Origin: DASWIG01 sp965371445
GTDB lineage: Bacteria > Acidobacteriota > Thermoanaerobaculia > Multivoradales > J023
Assembly: GCA_965371445.1 (NCBI GenBank)
Contig: CBDUYN010000005.1
Coordinates: forward strand, 1 to 64,000
Direction: 5' to 3'
Length of the DNA: 64,000 nucleotides
The position numbers and the translations under genes are program-made. Under the pieces are notes generated by a model. That model had not been told where the DNA came from, searched no databases, and saw only the letters and a program-made list of their open reading frames with translations. Below are positions 36,785 to 47,255 of the stretch, in pieces (positions within the stretch are counted from its first letter, which is position 1; each line of letters opens with the position of its first letter).

Positions 36785-36795
36785 CGTGCTAGGGT
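36785..36795 (+). promoter_or_regulatory. putative extended -10 promoter for hsdM
   Basis: CGTGCTAGGGT contains TGCTAGGGT, an extended -10-like element about 35 bases before the hsdM ATG. It lies within the 17-base segment shared with the DUF4003 promoter region. Confidence 0.35.
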
Positions 36796-36828
36796 CACCG
36801 CCTGACGTCCGCTCCCACAAACACGACC

Positions 36829-38686
<1,858 letters not shown>

Positions 38687-38694
<8 letters not shown>

Positions 38695-39931
38695 CTATCC
38701 CGGAGGCTGGACCAGTCTTAGCCTCGGGGACGTAGCGAGCGTTCAAGGAGGGTTTGCGTTCAAGAGCAACTCCTTCGCCGACGTTGGCGTCCCGATCGTT
38801 CGCATGAGCAACTTGAAAAAGGGAAAGCTGGCCCTGATCGATGCCGCACGCGTTCCTTTCGATGTAGTCGAGGCTCTTCACAAGTTTCGCCTAGATGCCG
38901 GCGACCTTCTTCTTGGACTCACGGGAAGCATAGAGAATTACGCGCTCGTGGAGGCAGGCGATCTGCCTTGCTACTTAAATCAGCGCGTGGGAAGATTTGG
39001 AAATCTCGAGCCCGCAAAACTCCACTATCCATATCTGTACCATCTAATCCGGACAGAGTCATTCAAGGAGGCGATACGTATATTAGCGAGCGGCGCAGCT
39101 CAGCTCAACGTAAGTCCGAAGAGAATGGGAGAGATTTCGATTCTCTTGCCTCCCCTCCCCGAGCAACGCAAGATCGCCGCCATCCTCTCCTCGGTGGACG
39201 ACACCATCGAGAAGACCGAGGACGTCATCGAGCAGCTTCAGGTCGTCAAGAAGGCCATGATGCAGGAGCTGCTCACGCGCGGGCTGCCGGGGCGTCATCG
39301 GCGGTTCAAGAAGACGGAGATTGGCGTCGTGCCGGAGGGATGGGCATTATTGGAGGTTGCTGACATTGGCCAAATCGTTACAGGAGGCACGCCCAAAACA
39401 AACAATTCCTCCTATTGGGATGGAGATATTCCTTTCATCACTCCAGGCGATCTCGGCAAAGCTCGGGTTATCGAAGATTCACTCCGCACCGTGAGTCACG
39501 ATGGTCTTCGAGCTAGTCGCGAGCTGCCCGCGAGCACAATCCTTGTCGTGTCCATAGGCTCATCGATTGGGAAGATTGGGATGATTAACCGAACGGCCTG
39601 CACGAACCAACAAATCAACGGGGTAATCTGCTCGGAGGCACATATTCCGGCTTATGTCTACTACGCACTTGTCGCCGCAAAGGGACAGATTACAAGCAAT
39701 GCTTCCCAGACAGCTGTGCCTATAATCAACAAAACGAGATTTGGAGCTATAAGAATTTCGATTCCATCGAAGCGTGAGCAACAGGAGATAGCAGCTTCGC
39801 TATGCTCAGTTGATGACCAGATCGAGACGGAGCGCCTCGTAGTCGGCCGCTTGATGAGGCTGAAAGCATCGCTAATGTCCGTCCTCCTGACCGGCGAAGT
39901 CCGCGTCACCCTCGACGTGCACGATCGTTGA
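38687..39931 (+). CDS. hsdS: type I restriction-modification specificity subunit
   Basis: DNA-recognition subunit with two target-recognition domains (TRDs). TRD1 spans residues ~8-155 and TRD2 ~215-375. Each is followed by a conserved coiled-coil spacer (PPLPEQRKIAAILSSVDDTIEKTEDVIEQL and EQQEIAASLCSVDDQIETE). The start at 38687 has GGGGGAG seven bases upstream and overlaps hsdM. TRD1 and TRD2 coding DNA (about 39000-39130 and 39350-39790) is visibly more AT-rich than the spacers and flanking genes. This is consistent with horizontal exchange of TRDs. Confidence 0.93.
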
Positions 39932-39974
39932 CGTCAGAGGGTCGATGCGAGTTGAGGGGGACCGGACATCAGCG

Positions 39975-40005
39975 TTCCCGGGGTGCGCTGCGCTTGCCCC
40001 GGGAA
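39975..40005. repeat. hairpin TTCCCGGGG...CCCCGGGAA
   Basis: TTCCCGGGGtgcgctgcg... and TGCCCCGGGAA form a strong hairpin in the hsdS-relE gap. This sequence type (CCCGGGG-TGCGCTGCGCT-TGCCCCGGG) looks like a dispersed palindromic repeat. Confidence 0.5.
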
Positions 40006-40077
40006 GCCGAGGCGTCAATGCGAGCCGAGGAGCTTTTCCTGCACCCCCGCCGGCCGGACGCGTCAGCGTCCTATCTT

Positions 40078-40260
40078 TGCTGGGACCGCAGGCGTCCCGC
40101 CTGCCTCTTCGTCCCGTAGGGACTCCCCTGCTGGGAGCGCTGGCGTCTCGCCTGCCGTGGCGGAAGAGGGGACGCTTCGCGTCCGGCCGGCGGGACGCCG
40201 GCGGTCCCAGTGGAAGACGTGCGGGACGGAGAGGCAGGCGGGACGCCTGCGGTCCCAGCT
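40078..40260. repeat. cluster of four REP-like palindromic repeats, two in each orientation
   Basis: Forward copies at 40078-40122 and 40129-40160 (TGCTGGGAsCGCwGGCGTC...GCCTGC), and reverse copies at 40185-40211 and 40231-40260 (GGCsGGCGGGACGCCkGCGGTCCCAG). Each unit contains a GCAGGCG/CGCCTGC palindrome, and the two pairs face each other, forming a larger inverted structure. The 39932-40290 interval otherwise has no gene. The arrangement resembles BIME/REP clusters. Confidence 0.75.
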
Positions 40261-40290
40261 GAAGAGGGGAGACCGGACTTTGAGCCCTAC

Positions 40291-40554
40291 CTACGAATAA
40301 GCCTGACCCCGTTGGGTGATGTCGAGAACGAAGACGAGGAGTTTCTCGGACTCGAAGCGGTAAATGATGCGAACCGGGCCGACCCGCAACGAGCGGAGAG
40401 CGGCCAGGGGACCGTGGAGAGGCTTGCCGGCCAATGGATCCAGCTCGAGCCGATCGAGGGCACGGTCGACTCGGTCAAAGAGCCGACGGTCGGACGTATA
40501 GAGCTTGTCGTAGGCTCGGCGAGCCTTCGTCGAGAGCTTAACGCTCGCGGCCAT
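40291..40554 (-). CDS. RelE/ParE-family toxin
   Basis: An 87-residue toxin-like protein: MAASVKLSTKARRAYDKL, then LHGPLAALRSLRVGPVRIIY and LVFVLDITQRGQAYS. This is the RelE/ParE beta-sheet core with the Arg-rich strand. The start at 40554 gives family length and overlaps the antitoxin by 17 bases; upstream in-frame ATGs would lie deeper in the antitoxin. Whether it cleaves mRNA (RelE) or poisons gyrase (ParE) is not clear. Confidence 0.82.
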   Translation of the reverse strand: MAASVKLSTKARRAYDKLYTSDRRLFDRVDRALDRLELDPLAGKPLHGPLAALRSLRVGPVRIIYRFESEKLLVFVLDITQRGQAYS

Positions 40555-40822
40555 CGCGCAGCTCCCGCCGCACGGTTTCGAGGGCATGCCCCTCACCGCG
40601 GGCGAGCTCTTCCTCGGCCTCGGCCAGCCGCCGCACGCACTCTGTGTCGGAGAGGATGTCGAGGGTCTCCAGCAGGCCCTCCAACTCGTCGGCAGCGAGG
40701 AGAACCGCCTCCGTGCGTCCGCGACGGGTGATGAAGAAGCGGTCGAAGTACTGATTCACCCGGTCGATCAACTCCGGCAATCGCGGGCGTAGCTCAGTCA
40801 GGGAAAGGGTCTCGGTAGCCAT
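40538..40822 (-). CDS. Phd/YefM-family antitoxin
   Basis: A 94-residue antitoxin: MATETLSLTELRPRLPELIDRV, then FFITRRGRTEAVLLAADELEGLLETLD, the Phd/YefM DNA-binding fold. A charged C-terminal helix presumably wraps the toxin. Tandem ATGs at 40825 and 40822 occur; the latter has the better spacing from GGAGG. It overlaps the toxin gene, so expression is coupled. Confidence 0.85.
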   Translation of the reverse strand: MATETLSLTELRPRLPELIDRVNQYFDRFFITRRGRTEAVLLAADELEGLLETLDILSDTECVRRLAEAEEELARGEGHALETVRRELRDGRER

Positions 40823-40841
40823 CATCGTCCTCCAGAGTGCC

Positions 40842-40847
40842 ATTGTA
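40842..40847 (-). promoter_or_regulatory. putative -10 element of the YefM/RelE operon
   Basis: On the minus strand TACAAT lies about 20 bases upstream of the antitoxin ATG, leaving a very short leader containing GGAGG. No good -35 is seen. Confidence 0.35.
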
Positions 40848-40917
40848 CACGATTATGTCCAGCAGCATCCGGAGTTTACACCTCGGCAGTTCGGCTAAAC
40901 GCCGCCCCAGCGCAGAC

Positions 40918-40960
40918 GTCCCTACGGGACGAAGAGGTCGGCGGGGCGCCGACGGTGGCA
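40918..40960 (-). repeat. REP-like repeat, copy upstream of hsdR
   Basis: GTCCCTACGGGACGAAGAGG followed by a GGCGGGGCGCC core matches the reverse complement of the 40078-40122 repeat over its length, with substitutions in the palindrome. Its presence on both sides of the RelE/YefM pair means the pair is flanked by the same repeat family. Confidence 0.6.
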
Positions 40961-41044
40961 TGGTACTCTCTCCCCGAACGACACCTCACGCCACGACCGA
41001 GACCGAGAGCAAACCGACACCGCGGAAGACCCCGAGGAGACCCG

Positions 41045-43333
41045 ATGCCCCACTGGGACGAGCTCACCGAATCCGAGAACCCCGCCGTCGAGCTCCTTGA
41101 ATTCTTCGACTACAAGTACGTCCCCTACGAGATCCTCGACGGCGAGCGCGAAAGCTCCCGCGACGCCGTCCTCGTGACGCGGCTTGAGAAGGCGCTCAAG
41201 AAGCTCAACCCCTGGCTCTCCGACGACAACCTCCACAAGGCCGTCCGTGCCGTCACCGCCGTCCAGGCGGCGAGCCTCATCGAGGCCAACGAGGAGCTCT
41301 ACGTCGTCCTCACCCGTGGCCTCTCCCTGAAGCAGGACCGCGGCGACGGCCTTCGCAGTCATACGGTGCGCTTCCTCGACTTCGACGACCCCTACCGCAA
41401 CGACCTCGTCGTCACCCGTCAATTCATCGTCAGGGGAACGAAGAAAGAGATCCGCCCCGACGTCGCCGTCTTCGTCAACGGCATTCCGTTGGTCGTGATC
41501 GAGTGCAAGTCGCCGTCGCTCGGCGAGGAGTGGAAGGACCAGGCGCTGAAACAGCTCCTGCGCTACCAGGAGCTGACCGAGGACTACAAAGGCGTCGGCG
41601 CGCCGCGCCTTTTTTATTCGGTCCAGCTCGTCGTCGGCGTCTGCGGCCAGGACGCCGTCTACGGCACCGTAGGGACGCCGAAACGTTTCTACATGCGTTG
41701 GAAGCAGCCCCATCCCCTCAGCCTTCAAGACGTCGAGGACGAGATGGGCACGGCGCCGACGCCACAGGACGTCCTCTTCTGGGGACTGCTCAGGCCAGAG
41801 AACCTCCTCGACGTCGTTCGTAACTTCGTGGTCTTCGACACCACCACGGGACGCACGGTCAAGAAAGTGCCGCGCTACAACCAGTACGCCGCGGTCAACA
41901 AGGCCGCCCTACGCGTGCGCAACGCCCAGCGCGCCGACGAGCGGGGTGGCGTCGTGTGGCACACGCAGGGCTCGGGCAAGAGCCTCACGATGCTGTGGCT
42001 GGCCCTCAAGCTGCGCCGCGACCCGGTGAACGAGAACCCGACCCTCGTTCTCGTCACCGACCGTCGGGATCTCGACAAGCAGATCGCCGACACCTTCCAG
42101 GCCTGTGGTTATCCGAGCCCGGAGCGCGCCGACAGCGTCAAGGACCTGAGGCGTCTGCTCTCGGGCGCCGGCGGACGGACGATCATGACGACGGTCCAGA
42201 AGTTCCAAGACGCCGGCAAGGACGCCGGCAAGGGCCGCAAGCATCCGGTCCTTTCCGCCGCCGAGAACGTCTTCGTGATGACCGACGAGGCCCACCGGAC
42301 GCAATACGGGTCGCTGGCGGGCAACCTCCGTCTGGCGTTGCCCAACGCCGTCTTCCTCGGCTTCACCGGGACGCCGATCGACAAAAAAGACCGCAGCACG
42401 CTCAAGACCTTCGGTCCTTACATCGACCGCTACACGGTAGAGCAGGCGGTACAAGACGAGGCCGTGGTGCCGATCTTCTACGAGGGACGTCTGTCGGATC
42501 TGCGCATCATGGGACAGAACCTCGACCGTCTCTTCGACCGCGTCTTCAGCGACCGCGACAAGGAGGAACGCGAGGCGATCAAGTCGAGGTACGCGACGGA
42601 TCGCGCCGTCGCTGCGGCTCCGAAACGGATCGAAGCCGTCTGTCTCGACCTGATCGACCACTACCAGCGGTCGATCGAGCCCGGGGGTTTCAAGGCGCAG
42701 GTGGTGGCGGTGAGCCGCGAGGCGGCGGCGCTCTACAAGCAGACGCTCGACCGCCTGAACGCCCCGCCCTCGGCGGTCGTGTTTTCGGCCGACCACAACG
42801 ACAAGAAGCTCCTCGTCGACTACCAGACGTCGGACAGCGAACGTAAGAAGATCCGTGAACGCTTCATCGACGAGGAGGACCCGCTCAAGATCCTCGTCGT
42901 CTGCGACATGTTCCTCACCGGCTTCGACGCGCCGGTGGAGCAGGTGATGTACCTTGATGCGCCCTTGAAGGAACATACGCTCCTGCAGGCGATCGCCCGC
43001 GTCAACCGGCGATTCGACAAGAAGGACTACGGCCTGGTGGTCGACTACTGGGGCGTCTCCGACGCGTTGCAGGAAGCGTTGCAGATCTTCTCGCCGCAAG
43101 ACGTCCGGGGCGCGCTGGAGCCGAAGTCCGACGAGCTGCCGCGTTTGCAGTCGCGTCACGCGGCAGCGAAGCGTTTCTTCGCGGCGGTGAAGAAGAAGGC
43201 CGATTTGAATGCCTGCATCATGGTCTTGGAACCGGAGGACGTGCGGGCGGAATTCCAGGTGGTCTTTCGTCGTTTTTCGCAGTCGATGGACATGTTGCTG
43301 CCGGAGCCGGGCGGCGCGCGCCCGTTTCCGTAG
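41045..43333 (+). CDS. hsdR: type I restriction endonuclease subunit, frameshifted before C-terminus
   Basis: DNA-translocating restriction subunit. The 762-residue frame has the PD-(D/E)xK nuclease (RPDVAVFVNGIPLVVIECKSP), Walker A (HTQGSGKSLTM), DEAH-type motif (MTDEAHRTQYG), and helicase motifs FTGTPI, VCDMFLTGFDAP and QAIARVNR. Translation breaks off just after SQSMDMLLPEPG, where full-length relatives continue for about 250 residues. The missing C-terminus is present downstream in another frame (43290-43994). GAGGAG lies eight bases before the ATG. Nuclease and motor motifs are intact, but loss of the HsdM/HsdS-docking C-terminus probably disables restriction. Confidence 0.9.
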   Translation: MPHWDELTESENPAVELLEFFDYKYVPYEILDGERESSRDAVLVTRLEKALKKLNPWLSDDNLHKAVRAVTAVQAASLIEANEELYVVLTRGLSLKQDRGDGLRSHTVRFLDFDDPYRNDLVVTRQFIVRGTKKEIRPDVAVFVNGIPLVVIECKSPSLGEEWKDQALKQLLRYQELTEDYKGVGAPRLFYSVQLVVGVCGQDAVYGTVGTPKRFYMRWKQPHPLSLQDVEDEMGTAPTPQDVLFWGLLRPENLLDVVRNFVVFDTTTGRTVKKVPRYNQYAAVNKAALRVRNAQRADERGGVVWHTQGSGKSLTMLWLALKLRRDPVNENPTLVLVTDRRDLDKQIADTFQACGYPSPERADSVKDLRRLLSGAGGRTIMTTVQKFQDAGKDAGKGRKHPVLSAAENVFVMTDEAHRTQYGSLAGNLRLALPNAVFLGFTGTPIDKKDRSTLKTFGPYIDRYTVEQAVQDEAVVPIFYEGRLSDLRIMGQNLDRLFDRVFSDRDKEEREAIKSRYATDRAVAAAPKRIEAVCLDLIDHYQRSIEPGGFKAQVVAVSREAAALYKQTLDRLNAPPSAVVFSADHNDKKLLVDYQTSDSERKKIRERFIDEEDPLKILVVCDMFLTGFDAPVEQVMYLDAPLKEHTLLQAIARVNRRFDKKDYGLVVDYWGVSDALQEALQIFSPQDVRGALEPKSDELPRLQSRHAAAKRFFAAVKKKADLNACIMVLEPEDVRAEFQVVFRRFSQSMDMLLPEPGGARPFP

Positions 43334-43994
43334 CGGCATCGACGTCAGCGACTGCGGCGAGAAGGTGCGTCAGCTGATCGAGGACGCCGTCGCTGCGGAA
43401 GGGATCGAGGTCCTCGTCGAGGAGGTGTCGATCTTCTCGGGGGACTTCGAGAAGAAGATGGCGGCGCTCAAGAGCGACGAGGCCAAGGCGAGCGAGATGG
43501 AGCACGGGATCCGTCACGAGATCCACGTCCGACTGGAGGAGAACCCGGCGTTCTACCGTTCGTTGCGCGAGCGTCTGGAGAAGATCATCGAGGACCGCAA
43601 GGCCCGGCGCATCACCGAGGCGCAACAGCTGAAGCTCTTCCAGGAGCTCGCGAAGGACGCCGCGAGCCCCTCCGCGGTGGCCGCGCAGGCGGGACTGTCG
43701 GAGAGGGCGTTCGCGATCTACGGCCTCCTGGCGGGCGGCGGCGACGACGCGGTGGCGGAGACGGTGGTCGACTACAACGAGATGGAGCCGTCGCGCAAGG
43801 CGACGGCGGAGATCCTCGAGGAGCTGGTGGCCGACGACGTCGGGATCGTCGACTGGGTGCGCAAGGACGACGTGCAGCGCGAGATGCGCAAGCGGATCAA
43901 GCGTCAGCTGGTGGCGTCGGGCCATGAGGAAGAGGAGGCGAGGAAGACGGCGGAACGGGTCCTCGAGCTGCTGAAGGCGGTGGCGGGCCGGTGA
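43290..43994 (+). pseudogene. hsdR: hsdR C-terminal fragment in shifted frame
   Basis: This frame continues the HsdR family sequence from AARARFRSGIDVSDCGEKVR through SEMEHGIRHEIHVRLEENPAFYRSLRERLEKI to the C-terminus. The join to the upstream frame near 43310 also lacks the ~15-20 residues that usually link LLP-x-P to the AARAR helix. A small deletion that is not a multiple of three is therefore the simplest cause. Its stop overlaps the next ATG (TGATG). An internal start could still yield a free C-terminal domain. Confidence 0.72.
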
Positions 43995-44776
43995 TGGGTG
44001 ACACGGTGACGGAGACCTCCGAGATCCTCTTCGGGACGACGCGCATCGCCTACGCCGTCGAACGCAGCGCGCGCCGCCGCAAGACGGTGGCGGTGGCGGT
44101 CGAGCCCGACGGCGAGGTCCGCGTCCGGGCGCCGCTCGAAGCTTCGGAGGAAGAGATCGACGCCATCGTCCACAAGAAGGCGCGCTGGATCGTCGAACGC
44201 CGCCGCCGTCAGGAGGACCTCCAGCCGTCGCCGGGAAGGCGGGAGCTGGTGAGCGGCGAGACCTTCCTCTACCTCGGACGTCAATATCGGCTGAAGGTTC
44301 GCCCTACATCCGCTGGCATCACTGTCGCTGGCATCGCTGTTGCCGGCGCCAGGGCGGACGTGCGTCTGCTTGGCGGCAGGCTCGACGTGCCGGTCGACGC
44401 GTCGCTCACCGGGACGGCACGGGCGTTGGACGTGCGGGAGCGTCTTGTGCGCTGGTACCGCGGGCACGCGTCGCGTCGTTTGCCGGAGCGGGTCGCGGAG
44501 TTGTGGCCACGAGTGGGCGTCGAGCCGTCGGGGGTGCTGATTCGGGAGCCGCGTCGTCGCTGGGGCTCGTGCGACGCGCGGGGGACCCTGCGGTTTAACT
44601 GGCGCATCGTGCAGGCGCCGCGTCGGTTGATCGACTACGTGGTCGTCCACGAGCTGGTCCACCTGGTCCACCCGGAGCACGGCCGGGAGTTCTGGTCGGC
44701 GCTGGGCGAGGCGATGCCCGACTACGAGGAGCGCCGCGAGTCGTTGCGCCGGCTGGGCCGTCGGTTGGTGTGGTGA
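43994..44776 (+). CDS. YgjP-like (M48/DUF45) metallopeptidase
   Basis: A 260-residue SprT/YgjP-type protein commonly encoded next to type I restriction genes. The zinc motif HELVH is at residues 219-223, with a further His in HPEHGREFW (HExxHxxxxxHxxxFW pattern). The family signature RRRWGSCDARGTLRFNWRIV precedes it. The ATG overlaps the hsdR stop (TGATG), so it is translationally coupled. An in-frame microrepeat (SAGITVAGIAVAGA) occurs near residue 105. Function in restriction systems is not established. Confidence 0.88.
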   Translation: MGDTVTETSEILFGTTRIAYAVERSARRRKTVAVAVEPDGEVRVRAPLEASEEEIDAIVHKKARWIVERRRRQEDLQPSPGRRELVSGETFLYLGRQYRLKVRPTSAGITVAGIAVAGARADVRLLGGRLDVPVDASLTGTARALDVRERLVRWYRGHASRRLPERVAELWPRVGVEPSGVLIREPRRRWGSCDARGTLRFNWRIVQAPRRLIDYVVVHELVHLVHPEHGREFWSALGEAMPDYEERRESLRRLGRRLVW

Positions 44777-44824
44777 GTCCACGCCCTGACGCCGGCGTCG
44801 GCCGCTGAGGACCTTTGTCGCGGC

Positions 44825-45661
44825 TCACGCGATCTCTTCTCCGAGATCGAGCTTCTCCGCCAGACGCTCGTCGATGAGCAGGGGAAGCGTCACCAGGAGC
44901 GGCGGATCGAGCAGGTCCGGAGGCCGCAAGGTCAACCGGGGGCGCTCGGCGACCTGGCCCGCGGCGGCGGTGAAAGGACCGGCGCTCGCCAGACCCCGGA
45001 TCGATCCGCTGTTGCGGAGATAGTCGAGGGGCTCGGTGAAGCGAGCCATTCCCGCGGCAAACAGATAGAAGCGGCCCTTTGCCGGAAAACGAATCCGAAA
45101 AGCACCGGACTGCGCCAGGATGGCACAGGCCACCGGCCGGGTCTGTGGAATCGGTGTCTCAAAAAGCCCCAGGAAGATCAGGCCGCTGACCGCGGGATCG
45201 GCCTCGACCCATCCCGCGAGCGCCGGGCCCTGGTCGGTGGACGACGGCGGCGGATCGGCCAGCGACAGCAGCGCCTCGGCGTTGGTGGTGAAAGCCCGGG
45301 CCAGGAGGCGAAACTGACCGGGTGGCAGGCCGACGAGCTGGTTGAAGCGGCTCGTGAAGGTCCCCAGGCTGTTGTAGCCGACCTCGAAGCAGATCTCCGT
45401 CACGCTGTGCTCGGTGGTCAGCAGGAGCCGCTTGGCGGCTTCGAGGCGCAACGCACTCAGGAACTGACCGGGCGGGATGCCCGTCAGCTGGCGGAAGACC
45501 CGGTTGAAGTGGTAGCGGCTCATGCAGGCGGTGGCGGCCATCTCCTCGAGCGGGAGATCCTCGCTCATCCGTTCCCGCATCGTCGAAATGACCCTCGCAA
45601 CCGCCTGGCGGTGGAAGCTCCCGTTCTCCTGCTGGAGCGTTGGCTCTGCCGGACTACCCAT
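44825..45661 (-). CDS. AraC family transcriptional regulator
   Basis: A 278-residue regulator with the double HTH at the N-terminus (residues ~20-120). It has MSRYHFNRVFRQLTGIPPGQFL for helix-turn-helix 1 and VTEICFEVGYNSLGTFTSRFNQLVG for helix-turn-helix 2. About 150 residues of C-terminal effector-like domain follow, with the HTH first as in SoxS/Rob-type proteins. The C-terminal part (LAGWVEADPAVSGLIFLGLF) is not a recognised sugar-binding cupin. Targets are unknown; it stands alone between remnants. Confidence 0.85.
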   Translation of the reverse strand: MGSPAEPTLQQENGSFHRQAVARVISTMRERMSEDLPLEEMAATACMSRYHFNRVFRQLTGIPPGQFLSALRLEAAKRLLLTTEHSVTEICFEVGYNSLGTFTSRFNQLVGLPPGQFRLLARAFTTNAEALLSLADPPPSSTDQGPALAGWVEADPAVSGLIFLGLFETPIPQTRPVACAILAQSGAFRIRFPAKGRFYLFAAGMARFTEPLDYLRNSGSIRGLASAGPFTAAAGQVAERPRLTLRPPDLLDPPLLVTLPLLIDERLAEKLDLGEEIA

Positions 45662-45775
45662 GGCTGCCCCCCTATCTCTTCGGTCATCTCCTTTTGGAAG
45701 ATTCTAACCCGACGTACAGGAAGTGAGAAGCCGCAAGGGTCCCCGGGCGAAGCGCGGGGACCTGGCGGCGGGGTG

Positions 45776-45990
45776 AAGTGGCGCCGGTGAAGGCCGCCGA
45801 GCCGCTACAGAAGAAACCGGCCGGGATCGGATCCGAGCCCGAAATCCATGAAGGTCGAGCCATCGGCCGGGGTCCGCCAGACGTCGACGCCGTTGTAGAT
45901 GATGCCGCCCCCCGCCCCGGCCGCCGGCACCGCCAGAAGGGCAAGGACGACAAGGCTCCAACCTGCCTTGAGTACCTTGTTCGCAGACAA
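45776..45990 (-). pseudogene. remnant of a secreted protein, frameshifted and truncated
   Basis: From a TTG at 45990 with AAGGAG upstream, a signal peptide (KAGWSLVVLALLAVPAAG) is followed by GGIIYNGVDVWRTPADGSTF, resembling the start of a longer secreted family. The frame stops soon after (DPGRFLL). In the next frame the family-like continuation DPIPAGFFCSGSAAFTG appears, then homology is lost. This is a 5' fragment carrying a frameshift near 45830. Confidence 0.5.
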
Positions 45991-46462
45991 CTTTTTCTCC
46001 TTCCATGTCGTTGGTGGTTTCCATCGGCTTGCGAGGACCAACCCTCCGCGGCTCTTCGTTCGGTGACGGGAAGATCCTCACGCTGAATACCCTCTGGGGC
46101 AGACTCCTCTGGCCCAGCTCTGGCGTCTCGAGTCTCTTTGCTCGCGCCAATCTTCGTGAACAGGGAGAACTCTAGCGCGGCGAGAGCCGCGGTGACTTCT
46201 TCGAGGTTGCTCAAATCGGGAAAACTTTCCCCGAGAATCTGAAAGGCTCTGGGGGGAAGGGCTCGGTCGGCCGCTCAGCGGGAGGAAGCGCGGATTCTCA
46301 TCTCGATTGTCTCCTTCCTGGTTGCCCGGGTATACGGGTGGGCGCCCCGGTTGGACCTGTCGGCGAAGATGCCGGGGAGAGCGAGGCGCGCCAGGGACTT
46401 CAAGCTCGTCCGGGACCTGAACCAACGCGACTCGATCGCGCCAACTTGGTAGCGCGCTACCG
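45991..46462. other. gene-poor interval with possible coding debris
   Basis: No intact gene is visible. On the minus strand AAGGAG precedes ATG AGA ATC... (ATG at 46301) but the frame stops after eight codons. Reading through gives ILGESFPDLSNLEEVTAALA, which looks like protein but is not recognised. It may be another remnant. Confidence 0.3.
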
Positions 46463-47251
46463 TCAATGACCGTAGCGCATCCGGTACCACACGATCCCAA
46501 CCCACTCGTGGACGGCGAGGTAGCACTCCGCCATCGCCTGCGGGTGGGGCAGGGCGCCGAGGAAGGGGCGCGCGCCGAGCAAACCGCCGAACCCCATGGG
46601 CGCCGGCACGACCTCGAGGCCGGCGGTGGCAAAAGCCGCCACCGCCCGCGGCATGTGCCAGAAGTGGGTGACCAGGAGGACCCGGCCGACGCCTTCGCTC
46701 GCCAGGATCCTCGTCGATAGGGCGGCGTTCTCGTGGGTGTTGTGGCTGCGGGACTCGATCCACCGCGCCTCGACACCGAGCGATTCCCGGAGCACGGCCG
46801 CCATCATCTCCCGGGCGCCGTTGCCGCTGACCAGGACCGGCGTGCCGAGCCGCCGGTGGAGCCAGGCGCCGTAGACGAGCCGCTCGAGCGTCGCTTCCCG
46901 CACCGTGGCGCCGCCGTATTCGCGGGCCCCGCGCTTACGGCCGCAGTCGAGGACGACCAGCGCACCGACGCCGGTGGGCTCGAAGCCGTCGGGCTCCAGC
47001 GGCGCGTGGCGGTCGAGCGTCGCCATCAGGAGACTGCGCAGGTGGGGGGTCGACATCGCGTAGAGGGCGGCGACGGACGCTCCCGCGGCGCTCCAACCGA
47101 GGACGGCGTAGGGGGTGGCGAGCGCCATGGCAAGGCCGAGGAAAAGGAGCCAGAAGAGGCCCGCCGGCGGCAGCAGGACGCGTTGGACCCGATCGCTCCA
47201 CCGGAGGCGGCGAACGGGAGCGGGGGAGCCGGCGTTCGAGCCTTCGTCCAC
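46463..47251 (-). CDS. DUF218 / YdcF-ElyC family membrane protein
   Basis: A 262-residue protein with two N-terminal membrane helices (AGLFWLLFLGLAMALATPYA and the following AAGASVAALYAMS). A DUF218 domain follows: ALVVLDCGRKR, LVSGNGAREMMAAVL, ESRSHNTHENA and VLLVTHFWHMPRAV. Related SanA/ElyC/YdcF proteins affect envelope integrity and polysaccharide metabolism, but the reaction is unclear. It lies four bases after the HAD nucleotidase gene and probably shares its operon. Confidence 0.82.
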   Translation of the reverse strand: MDEGSNAGSPAPVRRLRWSDRVQRVLLPPAGLFWLLFLGLAMALATPYAVLGWSAAGASVAALYAMSTPHLRSLLMATLDRHAPLEPDGFEPTGVGALVVLDCGRKRGAREYGGATVREATLERLVYGAWLHRRLGTPVLVSGNGAREMMAAVLRESLGVEARWIESRSHNTHENAALSTRILASEGVGRVLLVTHFWHMPRAVAAFATAGLEVVPAPMGFGGLLGARPFLGALPHPQAMAECYLAVHEWVGIVWYRMRYGH

Positions 47252-47255
47252 GTCC

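Noticed and set aside
40078..40260. CRISPR array
   Set aside because: The repeats are palindromic, differ in orientation and are not separated by uniform spacers; no cas genes are present.
44295..44345. Tandem repeat within the YgjP-like gene
   Set aside because: Only about two short imperfect units (GITVAGIAVAG); it stays in frame and is too short to be called a repeat element.
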